From: Crotalaria pallida
Lineage: Eukaryota > Streptophyta > Magnoliopsida > Fabales > Fabaceae
Assembly (NCBI GenBank): GCA_037953625.1
Contig: CM075652.1
Coordinates: forward strand, 11,118,501 to 11,182,500
Length of the DNA: 64,000 bases
Direction of reading: 5' to 3'
Shown piece by piece: positions 43,076 to 53,473 of the stretch. The first letter of the stretch is position 1. Every line of letters begins with the position of its first letter. The position numbers were made by a program, and so were the translations under genes. The notes under the pieces were generated by a model. The model worked only from the letters and a program-made list of their open reading frames with translations. It was not told the DNA's origin and searched no databases.

Positions 43076-44626
43076 TAGTTGAATAGTATATAACAACTAA
43101 AATAAATGATAATATTATCTATGTTGGCCAAAAAATAAAGTGAGGTTAGAAGAGGGAATTAAACCCAAATGAGTATGCATAAATAGAATCAATCCAGTTA
43201 AAATCTATAGGAATTAGAAAGTAAAAATGAAATAACGAACTAAAGTTCCAAGTATAAATAGGAAAACGGTAAGAGAACCTAGGGAAATGGTAACAAAGCG
43301 AAGGGTGTGGAATTTAATTAGATGATAAGTTAAGGAAAAGAATAAGAGCGACAGTGTAAGTAAACAATAAGGAATAATGAAAGGGCAACAAAGAATCTAA
43401 AGAAGAGAAACCGAGCAAGAAAAACTAAGAGTGATGAAACTAATAGATAAAGAACGAAAAGCGAGAAAAGAAAATATAATATAAAGTGATTGCATACCAA
43501 CGAAAACAAAAAAAAATAGAGATAAAGCATTAAATGAGCTACTTGGATTACGAGAAGATAAAGAAAAGAGAAAAAGATAAATAAGAGAAAAAAGAATTAA
43601 ATGAACTACGAATAAATGGCACCGGTTGGTTGTGAGACCCTGTGGCCAAATAATAAAAAGTAAATGGCGCAGGTTGATTGTGAGACCCTGTGGCCAAATA
43701 ATAAAAAGTAAACGATGCAGGTTGGTTGTGAGACCCTATGGCCAAATAATAAAAAGTAAATGGTGCAGGTTGGTTGTGAGACCCTGTGGCCAAATAGAAA
43801 AAAGATAAATGACACAGGTTGGTTGTGAGACCTTGTGGCCAAGTAAATAAGAATAGATAAATGGCGCAGGTTGGTTGTGAGACCCTGTGGCTTGAGGTTT
43901 TTTTTTGTGGATTCCAGGCCATAGAAGACGTCCAGGAGGAGCGCATTGGTTGCGTAAGCCGTACGACATGTGGGCGTACGCAGCGGTAAGACGCCTCGTA
44001 GAGGGAGCATAGTGGTGGATTCATAAAACCGTAAAAAGAGAAAGATGAGAAAAAGTATAAAAGAAAATAAAAGGAGGAAAAACGAGAAAAAGAAATAACA
44101 TGAAAATAAATACGAAGAAATGTGCAAAGTGTTTAGAATTGAATATGTGCATAGTAGTAGGGTAGGAAATGTGATTGATTTAAGTCAAGTGTTAGGGACT
44201 TAGTTCATTGCTATGCTTTTTAGAATTTATCTTTCTATGTTCTATGTAATGCTACCATTCTTGCTATTTTTCCTACATGTATAAAAGTAGAGCTTACACC
44301 AGTGCAGGCCGAGCAGGAGCACACTCCACCAGGTGGAGTGTAATGTAGTCATGAGCGGACCATAGTTTATATTCTAAATGTTATTTTGGAAATTAAAACA
44401 TGTATTAGTGTATGCCCTGAAACTTGTATTAATCGGGAGTTAACTTTTACCTGGTAGTAATATTATTATGTTTTATGCTTAAAAATTTCTCTGGGCTGAA
44501 CATGTACAAACAAGAAATTTTGGAAAGTTCGAAAAACAGAGGAAACTCTGCCGGATTTTCGTCGAAATTTTCAAGTACCGTTTTCTATAAACCTTAATTT
44601 AACTAATTAAATGTGAGGATGTCACA
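43076..44626 (+). repeat. Gypsy-type LTR, second part
   Basis: Continuation of 23460-25251 after the Sirevirus. It contains a 48-52-bp tandem repeat, the GGCCGAGCAGGAG block at about 44308 and the end GAGGATGTCACA, which aligns with the end of the solo LTR at 1591. After it the L1 LINE resumes. No clear 5-bp TSD was found for this LTR (right flank TATGG). Confidence 0.8.
43617..43892 (+). repeat. Tandem repeat, six units of 48-52 bp, in the Gypsy LTR
   Basis: The unit is GGCGCAGGTTGGTTGTGAG... followed by CCCTGTGGCCAAATAATAAAAAG. The GTTGGTTGTG motif starts at 43625, 43673, 43721, 43769, 43818 and 43870. Overlapping long frames on the minus strand arise from this repeat. Confidence 0.95.
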
Positions 44627-45848
44627 TATGGTGACTTTGGTGCTTATTCCTTGGTGAGCTCCCATGGCCGAAATTTTAATAGAGCCTCTATTTGGTGGAA
44701 AGATCTTTGTGCTATTGGATCTTTTAACGGATAGGATCTGGTAATTCTACCCTCTTCCGGGAGGATTGATGGTGTGGCTCTATTTCGATCAGTTTCTTAG
44801 ATGGTATGTGGTCTCTATTGACACGAACAGATTGGTGCAACATATGGGCGTGTGGTGTAATGAAGGTTGGTCTTGGAACCTTTGTTGGGGGCGTGATCTG
44901 TTTGAATATGAAAAAGATATGTCGTTTGATTTGAATAATATTCTGGTTGTCGTGGTTATATCTAATAATGTTGTCGATTCTTGGGAATGGACTGTGCCTG
45001 GTTCTTTTGATTTTTTTGTAAAGTGTGTTTACAACTTCATTCTTTTGCGCCTTGATGTACCTGCGCCTAATTCTGGGTTGATTGGTGATTCATGTTTTTA
45101 AGAGGTCATGGAAGGTAAAAGCGCCTTTCAAACTTTGTGCTTTTTCATGGCAGCTCTTTTTGGATCGTGTGGCTTCCAAACGCAATCTATTGCGACGTGG
45201 TGTGAATGTGGATGTGCAGTGTTCCTTTTGTCATAGTGCTGCAGAAACAACCTATTATCTTTTTTGTTGTTTGTCCGGTGGCTAGAGCTATTTGGGGTGT
45301 TATATATGATTGGCTGGGATGTGATATGGTGAAATTTAACTCAAAGAAGAGCATAAATTTTATAGGCATGATTTGGAAGTGCGTTTGTTGGACTATCTAG
45401 ATCAAGAGAAATTCTATTATTTTCAATAACGATGAGGTTGATATTCTAGGTTGGGTTGATGCTATTAAGATTAAATCTTGATCTTGGTTCTCCTGTTTGA
45501 CCTGCCTGGTTATTTCATTCTCTGATTGGTTCTCCTGTTTGAGCTGCTTGGTTATTTCGTCTCACTGGGGTTTTTTCTTATCAAGGTTTTTAAGGAGGTA
45601 GGGATCCTAGTAATGCCTTGGTAGGCAATGTTTGGGTCATTTGTTTTTTGTTGCTTTTGAGTTGCAATTATTGCTTCACATCATCGTGAGGTAGACTCAT
45701 GTATTTTGCTCTTGGTTGGTTTTGGTCTATTTGAGCACATGATTGTGTACCCATGTTCAAATACTTCATAGAAGGTGGGGTTCATGTGTACTGTGATGCT
45801 TAATAGATCCCTTGTGTTGAATAAAATTTTTATTTTCTTATAAAAAAA
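44627..45848 (+). pseudogene. L1 LINE, part 3: RT-associated zinc-binding domain and 3' tail
   Basis: Resumes with YGDFGAYSLVSSHGRNF and SIWWKDL, then decays in several frames. At about 45100-45300 the zinc-binding region of plant L1 RTs is clear: APFKLCAFSWQLFLDRVASK, CSFCHSAAETTYYLF, ARAIWGVIYDWLG. RNSIIFNN and WVDAIKIKS mark the ORF end near 45480. The 3' UTR runs to an A-rich end (ATAAAATTTTTATTTTC...TATAAAAAAA) at about 45848, followed by the right TSD. Multiple stops and frameshifts; non-functional. Confidence 0.9.
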
Positions 45849-46157
45849 TTTAATATTGATCTATACATAAACAAATATAATATTTAATATAAAAAAAGGA
45901 GCAGTCATTATCTTCCATACAAAATGTAATTCGTTAACCACCCGTGAAAAGTAGTAAAGAATAACCATTTCAATGTCTTCTTCATATTATATGAAATAGT
46001 GCATATTCTAAGTTATCCTTAAATATGCTAATAATACCATCAAACAAAAAAAATCATAATGTTAAATTCTGATTAATCATAAAAATATGATAATCATATT
46101 AAAAAGGGGGATAAATTATCTATCAAATAAGTAAGAAATATTTCATAATACAACCTG
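45849..46157. repeat. Right L1 TSD and continuation of the AT-rich repeat
   Basis: 45849-45864 is the right target-site duplication. The following DNA repeats ACCATCAAACAAAAAAAATC, TTCTGATTAATCATAA and GATAATCATATTAAA motifs found at 5460-5700, as expected if the two sides were once adjacent. Confidence 0.65.
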
Positions 46158-48059
46158 TAATGTCGCTACCCGGCTGAGTCTTGAGAAGATGTACCTTAGG
46201 AGGATTGATTAGGGAAGGGACTTGATGTAGGACTATGGATTCAGAGTACTCAGTAGGAATACGCTGGTTCTCCCTTGTCAACATTGCATGCTTAGGGACA
46301 ACTTAGGGATTAGAAAACGTACCTGAGTCCCCTATCATGTTGAACCATTTATAGGGGAGCTTTTGTGAAGATTCAGAAGTTTAGAGGATTGGTTAAAGAT
46401 TGACTATACAACACACTCTTGTGAACCCATTCAAAGTCTCTCCAATTCTCCGGTCTCGCATTCAAATTCCTTTTGAATTTAATTTTTCTTGATCAAGGAG
46501 AGGAAGGGAAGGTTATAGAGTAATGATGCCCCTCAAGGATATCCCTCGTTAGGGAATCTTGAAATTCTAAAAGGCTATTTAGATTTAGGAATTTAGGATA
46601 GGAAGAGCTTGAATCTCCTAGTTCAACTATTGAAAACACAAAGTCGTTATGACAAATTTCCTCGATCTCGCTATCAGTGGAATTGTAGAAACCTGATTCA
46701 TACTTAGCATCAGGCTTGATCTTAAGGAATGGGGAAAAGATTAACATAAAGGGAAACATGTACCTTAAGAAATTGGACGAATAGAAAGCACAAGCTAGGG
46801 TTTGGAAAGAAACACAAAGAGCACGAGTGAGAATTCAAGTAGTGGAGAATAAGAGTAAAACTTTATAAAGAGGAAGATGATGAAATTTAAACCAAAAGAT
46901 TGAATAGACAAGGGGTATAATTGTCAACTTTGCTCAAAAACCGCCAAAAAGACATTATGATTAGATGGGAATTAATGGTTGCAGTTTTGAAGAAAACATA
47001 TAGCCGACGTGTCATAATGACTATCAAGGGAAAATTAAAATATGCACGCTAAGAACTCAAGAGGTGAAGGATTAAGAACGGTTTCAAACCAACGAATAAA
47101 TACATAACATATATGATTTTCAATGTTAGATTTGGGGCTATCCATGACTTAGAATAACTTGTAGCTCGAAGTCCACTTTAGAGTAATGATCTAGGGGCTT
47201 ATGTTCTGACCCTGTCACAAGCTCAGGACACTTATCCCTCATGATAGGCTTATAGATGATCTACAATGACTAGGACTAGAGACAACTCAAACAACCTACA
47301 ACAAAGGACTCAGAGCATGAACTAGTTCGGAAAGAGCTCGAATAAGGGCGTAACCCGTAAACAAACCACGAGACTTAATCACAAAGTTAATCTCCCTTAG
47401 ATAATACCTGGTTAGAAAGGATAAATATTGGATTATCTATAATTATAGAAGATCACCGCTTATCTGGATAAGATAGGATCACAAGAATATTATCCTCACG
47501 AATGTAGGATCCATCGAGGGAAATACGTCAGGCCAAGCTGCCCATGTCAATCCTCTAAATACCAACCTCCATCAGAGGGCAAGCACACCACGAAGTATAA
47601 CCGCAACACAAAGTATACACGTTTTACACCCATACTCCATAGAGAGTCTTAGTAGAGAGTCCCATACTCCCTAGAGAGTCTTAGTAGAGAGTATACCAAA
47701 ACTCTTGTCATCCTCATGATGGTAGTTGATCACAAATCCACTGTAGAGAATTCATAGCGCCATTAAGGCAACTGCCAACAATATTAAGAGCCATAGCCAC
47801 AGGATCCAATATAGTCAATCTTATTTCCTTATATAGAGGTTTCAGGCCCGCTAAATGACTACTTAGCAGAGGTGGCTTATCGTTGAACTCCCAGGAATAG
47901 CTCGTACACCGCCTTCACTCATCCTATGCACAATATTAATGTGTCCATAAGAACTACGAAGTCTTGAGTCCCTAGAACATAGTTCAAATGGGTACGTATG
48001 ACCGATAGCTCCTTCTTGCTAGACTAAACGTCCTTGCTAAGAACTTCCACTTCACCAGA
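46158..48059. other. Unclassified, moderately complex intergenic DNA
   Basis: Base composition is more even than in the AT-rich flanks and looks like an old transposon remnant, but I find no LTR pair, TIR or domain. The best open frame (46493-46759, minus, 88 codons, acidic) has no motif I recognise and no support as a gene. Confidence 0.45.
47630..47692 (+). repeat. Two-copy direct repeat of about 31 bp
   Basis: CCATACTCC.TAGAGAGTCT followed by TAGTAGAGAGT occurs twice back to back. Confidence 0.9.
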
Positions 48060-48360
48060 ATCGCATATCAACAGCGCCCATTCAACAACGTAACGTTCTT
48101 GTAAAAAGAGTTGTGAAAAGTTTACACGGAATTATTAACAGCGCCCTGTTTACTTAGTGTTGTCTTTAAGGTAAAATGACATCGTTATTCTTGTCAGGCG
48201 CTGTTAATTTTAGCTCTTCCATATAAGACAATACCATTTTAAAACATGGCTGTCCTTTTTTTCAAATACGACAACGCCCTCTTCATTAGGCGCTGTCAAT
48301 GTGAGCTATTCTACATAAGACAACACTCTGTTAAAAAAACGTTGTCTTTTATTTTCATTT
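48060..48360. repeat. CACTA-like subterminal repeat cluster (tentative)
   Basis: Alternating, partly inverted motifs of the type CAGCGCC, GACAACGCCC, GGCGCTGTCAAT, ACGTTGTCTT and ATAAGACAACAC recur with spacings of about 40-60 bp. CACTA (En/Spm) transposons of plants carry such motif-dense subterminal regions. No CACTA terminus or transposase is seen, so the call rests on style only. Confidence 0.35.
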
Positions 48361-49189
48361 ATAAAAAAAGCCAAATCAGGAAGAAAAAAATTCTAATAAT
48401 GAGCATTGTAAAAAATGCCGAATAATTTTGGATTAAGTGATTAATTTATGTATCTATTCAGTGAAGTGTTGGGTATATTCATAAAGTACATTATATTAAT
48501 TACGAAAGTATATTTTATTCATATATTTTAAAGTATATTTATTTAAAATAATTATCCTATATGAAAAAAATATTTTCTATAGTTTACCTTAATTTTGGCT
48601 TCAATATTAAATTATTTTTTATACTTTGAAATGTTTAACTTGATGATTTTCCCAAATATTAAAAGTTAAAATTTTACTTATTTATATGTTTTTAGGATTT
48701 TTTTAGAAGAATGGAATGGAAATTGGTGTGCTTGTATAATAATGAAGGGAAACCCTATAAGTTTTGGAATTTTCACCCACCTTATCATGCTCACATCCCA
48801 TTTTTAATTGAGAAAAGACAAAAATACTCTTCATCCCTTTTGAACTAAAATTCTCCTTCTCTCTCCAACAATTTCTTTTTCCCCTACTCTTCTTCAACCT
48901 CTACCTCTTCCAATTCATCTTCCACCTTCAACCCACTTGCCCTACCTTCTCAACCGTTTCTTCTTCACTTTTTCTTCTCTCTGTCAGTATTAAGGTATGC
49001 TCTCTTTCTCTTCTCTTCTCTGTTTTAGGATTTAGGATTTCATTTGTTTTGTTTGTTTAGGGCTAGGATTTCCCTGTTTTTGTATTGGTTAGTTCACATC
49101 TTTTTGTTGAGTTTTATGTGTATTAGTATAGGTTCGGAATGGAACATTGAAGGTTTCTTGTAGTGAACCCTATAAACGGTTGCTAGGTT
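48361..49189 (+). other. AT-rich DNA, then a pyrimidine-rich leader-like stretch
   Basis: 48361-48700 is AT-rich without features. 48840-48995 is CT-rich (TTCTCCTTCTCTCTCC...) and ends CAGTATTAAG|GTATGCTCTC, which could be a 5' UTR exon with a splice donor, but no coding exon follows that I can recognise. 48751-48779 holds TTTTGGAATTTTCACCC, repeated in inverse orientation at about 51003-51019. Confidence 0.35.
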
Positions 49190-49520
49190 TCATATTACTA
49201 ACGCACCAATATTGGAAATGAAATTTTCCGAGAAAATTTTCCGACTGGGGTCTCTGAAAATTTCATTTCCGACTGGACGTTCTTGGAAATGTCTTAGGCA
49301 AATTTTTTATTTTTTTTAATAAAAGTTGATTATTTTCGAGTTCTATCTTTGGGAAAAATGAGATTTGAATATAATAATTTTTCCAACAGTCAAGTGTTGG
49401 AAACAATTTTCCGAGACTGGACGGTCAAAAACATGGCCTTCTAATATTACACATATTTTCCGAGAACCCCGTGTCGAAAAACATTTTTCAGACATTGGTT
49501 CGTTGGAAATGTTACAAATG
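49190..49520. repeat. Cluster of TTTTCCGA/GGAAATG motifs
   Basis: TTTTCCGAGA, TTTTCCGACTGG, ATTTCCGACTGGACG, TTTTCCGAGACTGG and TTTTCCGAGAACCC recur along with GGAAATG, some as palindromes (GGAAATGAAATTTTCC). It looks like the inner repeat zone of a DNA transposon; the family is not assigned. Confidence 0.4.
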
Positions 49521-50090
49521 GTGAAAAAAATATAATAACGTACCTTAACATGTAAGGGACAAAAGAAACACTGAAATATGATGTAAAGGAAGACAAAAAA
49601 AATTTGTGGGAAGTTGAAAAGTTGTGGATGCGGAAACAAAAAGGTATATCTTTAGCATGAAGAAAATAAAAAGGTTAGGGTTATTTTGGAGGAAAGGAAA
49701 TGGGGTTTATGGATAGTTTATAGGGGTGTGGGGATAATCAACATTATTAAAAACTGGTGAATAAATTTGTGTCATCTCCTGCCCAAATGTTAACAATGTT
49801 CATCAACAGTAACCAATGGAAATGAATTAAATACTCTTGAGTGGACACCCGAAATAAATAAAAAATTCAAGGCTTTGTTTCACATTAGCTTCTAGAGAAG
49901 CCTTAGAAGCCACGTGACACTGCATAGGAAAATAAAAAAACAGGACGGTACAACAAGTGTGGACAATACAACAAAGCTTCCACCAAAACTAATTATCTTC
50001 CCCCTACCCTCAAAATTTCAAATTGCTTCCCGAACTTGTGCTCGGAACAACAAGTGTGGACAATCAAACCGAGCTTGAACCGAGCTTGAA
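49521..50090. other. Intergenic DNA, probably the 5' side of a Helitron
   Basis: No gene. A GAAGCCTTAGAAGCCACGTG segment at about 49896-49915 and the following AT-rich DNA lead into the GAGCTTGAACC repeats. The Helitron 5' end (TC in an A|T target) could not be fixed by eye. Confidence 0.35.
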
Positions 50091-50700
50091 CCGAGCTTAG
50101 TAGCAGTTAAGTTGACATATTGATTTTCCAGCTTGAACCGAGCTTAGAAAAGAGTTGAGCAACGTCCAAGCTGGAACCGAGCTTAGTAGCAATTAAGTTG
50201 ACATTGATTATCCATTTAAGGCAAAAGGCTGAACATCTTTTGAGCTTGGTCAACTCACCTAGCATCTTCCGAGCTTCAATATTCGAGCTTGAACCCGAGC
50301 TTGAGCAAAGAGTTGTTTACTAGCCACGGGATGGATAACTATCCGAGCTTGATCAACTACCCGAGCAAAGTCCGAGATTGATCAACTACCTGAGCAACTT
50401 CCGAGCTTGAACCAAGCTTGAACCGAGCTTAGTAGCAGTTAAGTTGACATATTGATTTTCCAGCTTGAACCGAGCTTAGCAAAGAGTTGAGCAACGTCCG
50501 AGCTGGAACCGAGCTTAGTAGCAATTAAGTTGAAATTGATTTTCCATTTAAGGCAAAAGGCTGAACATCTTCTGAGCTTGGTCAACTCAGCTAGCATCTT
50601 CCGAGCTTTAATATTCGAGCTTGAACCCGAGCTTGAGCAAAGAGTTGTTTACTAGCCACGGGTTGGATACCTATGCGAGCTTGATCAACTACCCGAGCTT
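50091..50700 (+). repeat. 332-bp tandem duplication rich in CCGAGCTTGAAC
   Basis: CCGAGCTTAGTAGCAGTTAA at 50091 recurs at 50423, and the whole unit is repeated with small changes up to about 50700. Inside, the short word CCGAGCTTGAAC/TGATCAACTACCCGAGC is iterated many times. Confidence 0.9.
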
Positions 50701-50939
50701 GAACAACAAATTTCTCAACGCACAATATTACTATACAATTTTTTATACCTCATAATTTTTTATTCCTAAATTTAACAATTTCAATTTCTTTTCTTTTCTG
50801 TCACTCTTAATACAAATACTACAATACAAATTCTTCATAAAGATAATTTTAATATTATTCATTTTTTCCACCATATTTTACAAATTTTTTCTTTTACAAC
50901 CCAATTTTTGCTAACAATATTTTTACACAATTTTTTTAT

Positions 50940-50997
50940 ATCTTATTATTATATTATTTTTTTTATGACCCGTCCTAAGGACGGGTCTACTTACTAG
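50940..50997 (+). mobile_element. Helitron 3' terminus
   Basis: A GC hairpin CCCGTCC-TAA-GGACGGG (50971-50987) lies after a T-rich run and eight bases before CTAG (50994-50997), which is followed by T. Hairpin then CTRR at an A|T target is the hallmark of Helitron 3' ends. No Rep/helicase ORF is present, so this is a non-autonomous copy. It probably covers the 332-bp repeats upstream; its 5' limit is unknown. Confidence 0.75.
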
Positions 50998-51038
50998 TAA
51001 AGGGTGAAAATTCCAAAACTCAAGCCCTATTTTTCCAT

Positions 51039-51950
51039 GGGAGATTTTATTAACACCCATTATATTACTAATTACACCCATCTTTTAAAATATTAGGTAC
51101 TTCTATACCAATTCTACCCTTATTCAATTTTTACTCACACCCACCTCTTCTCTTTAAAGTTTAAATCCTTCAACCCTTCCTTTCTCTACCCACACCCACA
51201 TTCTTCTCTATTTTCTTCTCCGAGAAGAAGAGCAGAAAATAATATAGCAGCAATTAAAATCAGCATGGGCAATTAAAATCACATCCACTCACATGTAGCA
51301 GCATGAACAATAATAATATAGCAACAATTCCCACGCTCATCTTCTACTCACATCCACTCTCATCTTCTACTCACGCGCAATCCGTCCTATAGATGGATGC
51401 CTCATCCGTTCCTTTTAATTTCAGCGGATGAGCTATCCATTCCCCAGACAGATGCTTCATCCGTCCTTTTTTTTTAAAAAAAAATTTCGGCGGGTGGGCT
51501 ATCTGTTCCCTAGACAGATGCCTCATCCGTTCCAATTTAGTTTTGCTTTAATTAAGATGGATGACCTATCCGTCCCATAGATGGACGGCTCATCCGTCCA
51601 AAGTTTTTGGGATTGAGAAAAACAAACCATGAAAAAGATTCATAATATTTTGGGTGAACAAAGTTTTTTTATCAAGTTTTTGGATGAGCATGGTTTTTGA
51701 GAAGGGTGGTGGGTGAGTAGTGATAGGATTATGTCTGTAAGTAATAGGATTGGGTGTGAGTATTGGGTATATGGGCGTGAGTAATGATAAATAAGTTTTT
51801 AGGATTATGGATATAAATAATAGGATTAGGGTGTGAGTATTAGATATATGAGAGTGAATAGTAATAAAAGGGTAAAATTGATAAGTTAGTGCAAAAAGTT
51901 ATAAAAAGTGGGTGCAAATAGTATTAGAACGGGTGTTAATAACATCTCCC
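51039..51950. mobile_element. Mutator-like (MULE) MITE, 912 bp, with 9-bp TSD
   Basis: Left end GGGAGATTTTATTAACACCC; the right end read on the minus strand is GGGAGATGTTATTAACACCC. The similarity extends over roughly 100 bp of terminal inverted repeat with further decay inward. The flanks are an exact 9-bp duplication, TTTTTCCAT (51030-51038 and 51951-51959), as for Mutator-type transposition. The interior has repeats of GATGGATG..CATCCGTCC and no transposase. Confidence 0.88.
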
Positions 51951-51959
51951 TTTTTCCAT

Positions 51960-52106
51960 TTGTTTCCCGCCAGCCCACCCTCCCCCAATTCTCACTCCTG
52001 CACCACCTCTTCTCACCCAAGGCCGCCGCCCACCCATTCCTTTTTCTCTCTCTTGGTCCCTCTTCTCCTCTCCCTCTCACTCGGCTCAGCCCCCTCACTT
52101 TAGCGA

Positions 52107-52137
<31 letters not shown>

Positions 52138-52330
52138 CTAGCTCCCTCGCCGCGAATCGCGCTGTTCAGGGACCCCGTCGTCGCCACCAAGCCCAATCAC
52201 CATAGCAGTAGTTCTCACTTGCACCACCATCACCATTGTCGAAGCTCGCGTTTCTGTTCTCTGCTTGCTGCCCATAATAGCCACTTGTAGTGCTGCTGAT
52301 TGAAATCGGGTTGGACCGATTATAGCATAA
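51960..52330 (+). other. GC/CT-rich leader-like stretch with TC microsatellite
   Basis: Composition changes sharply to C/T-rich, with a (TC)14 run at 52107-52134, resembling the 5' leader of a plant gene. Frames here (51908-52141) are proline/serine low-complexity without family resemblance; I do not call a protein. Confidence 0.4.
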
Positions 52331-52489
52331 ATGGGTTCGAATCGAACCGCTGCCTTTGGGTTGCTTCTGTGCTTGCCGTACTGCTTCGGTTGGGGCAACA
52401 AACAACCCCCTAGATTGAATTGCAACGATGAAGATGACGAAGTGAGTCAAACCGGTTGGACTGGTTTTGCCTTGAACAATTATCAATGA
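52331..52489 (+). CDS. Small ORF, possible first exon of a host gene
   Basis: Unrecognised. The ATG at 52331 opens a 52-codon frame whose first 22 residues (MGSNRTAAFGLLLCLPYCFG) look like a secretory signal peptide: a short N-region with one Arg, a hydrophobic LLLCLPYCF core. After NCNDEDDE the DNA reads GAA|GTGAGTC, a good plant splice donor at 52440-52446. The open frame may therefore be an exon of about 110 bases rather than a 52-aa protein. It follows a TC-rich leader-like stretch. Nothing downstream can be joined with confidence. It could equally be chance. Confidence 0.25.
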   Translation: MGSNRTAAFGLLLCLPYCFGWGNKQPPRLNCNDEDDEVSQTGWTGFALNNYQ

Positions 52490-53351
52490 TGAATCAGATT
52501 TAGGATCATATTTACCTTGTAAGACTTGATTATCATGTATGCAATAGTTTTGTTTATGTACTTAGCTTGCTCATAAACATCTCATGGTCTCAACATTGAA
52601 ATGAAAGAAAACCAAAAATAGAAAGGTATACTCGTTTTTTTTTTCATGTCCATATTTGCAGGGAAAGGTTATTTCTATTTTCCTGATAAAAAGTGAAGTC
52701 TTCTTCCATTGATTTGCAGGGAATGGTTTGGGTCCTTTTTGTGCTTCTCTCTTATGGTTACTTTTGGTATTATATTGTGCACATTTGTATTAGCATGATA
52801 GCCGCATAGGGAGTGAAAGGGCCAATGGGGTATTGTGGCTCTTGATTTGTTATTAGATGTTGCATTTGCTTCATTCTTATTTCTCATATCAGCCTTTTTT
52901 GGCCTTTTTTACTCTTCTTGTTTCTATAACTGATATAAGGGCTAGGGAAACTTGTTGTTATGCTGTAATATTGTTAGGATAGGGTAATATTAATGAAAAC
53001 TATGCGACATATGGATGAGGATACAACACAAACAGTAATGCCACAGGTTTATTTATTAATCAAATATTGTCACTTTAACTCTTTTTAAGTCTTATTATGA
53101 TGGCTATTAACATTGGATGATTAGGTTGATACATGGAATTTGGTAAAGGAAAGTGGCTTATTGAAGCTGAGGCAATCATGGTTATGGATAGTAAAGTATT
53201 TCACCAAATTTTTGTTGATTGTTTTTTAGTAGATACTCGAAGGATCTGCATATGCACAATTCTGTTTTCTCATTTTTTTTCACTATTGTTGAACTGTAGT
53301 ATGATTTTTTTTTCTTTTTTGGTTTTTATGTTGTTTTTCTTGTTTTTTAGC
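52490..53351. other. Intron-like or intergenic DNA
   Basis: T-rich, typical of plant introns, with no ORF I trust. The frame at 53133-53471 becomes a hydrophobic F/L/I run from T-rich DNA. Confidence 0.35.
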
Positions 53352-53473
53352 GACTTCATCCTAATTGTGATGCTCGTGCACTACAAAGAAAATGCCATTT
53401 GTTGGGGCCACAACTTCACGATTTGGTTAATTGTTTCTACCAAGAATTATTGTATTTTGCAAGGAAAATAACA
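53352..53473 (+). pseudogene. Possible exon relic of an unknown gene
   Basis: A T-rich stretch ending TTGTTTTTTAG (a plausible acceptor) precedes about 120 bases of more balanced composition. In one frame these encode LHPNCDARALQRKCHLL then GPQLHDLVNCFYQEL with no stop until after 53470. Codon-like balance and the acceptor suggest an exon, but I do not recognise the family and no partner exon is secured. The element that follows begins near 53474. Confidence 0.25.

Larger units (their letters stand above)
5772..45848 (+). mobile_element. L1-type LINE, 5'-truncated, split in three by nested insertions
   Basis: Three collinear pieces (5772-7110, 14495-15282, 44627-45848) carry, in order, the end of the endonuclease domain, the RT domain and the RT-associated zinc-binding domain. 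They finish in an A-rich tail. A 16-bp diverged TSD brackets the whole (5756-5771 and 45849-45864). Without the insertions the element is about 3.35 kb, shorter than full plant L1s because the ORF1 and most of the endonuclease region are missing, as expected for 5' truncation during target-primed reverse transcription. About 36.7 kb of younger DNA sits in two places: at 7111 (with an exact 5-bp TSD) and at 15283. Confidence 0.88.

Noticed and set aside
43617..43892. CRISPR-like regular repeat
   Set aside because: Units are directly contiguous with no unique spacers, in an LTR of a plant retroelement.
43548..44127. Overlapping minus-strand ORFs of about 158-173 codons
   Set aside because: They come from the 48-52-bp tandem repeat in a Gypsy LTR and change frame with unit length.
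51908..52141. 77-codon Pro/Ser-rich ORF over the TC microsatellite
   Set aside because: Low-complexity CT-rich leader DNA; it starts inside the MITE inverted repeat.
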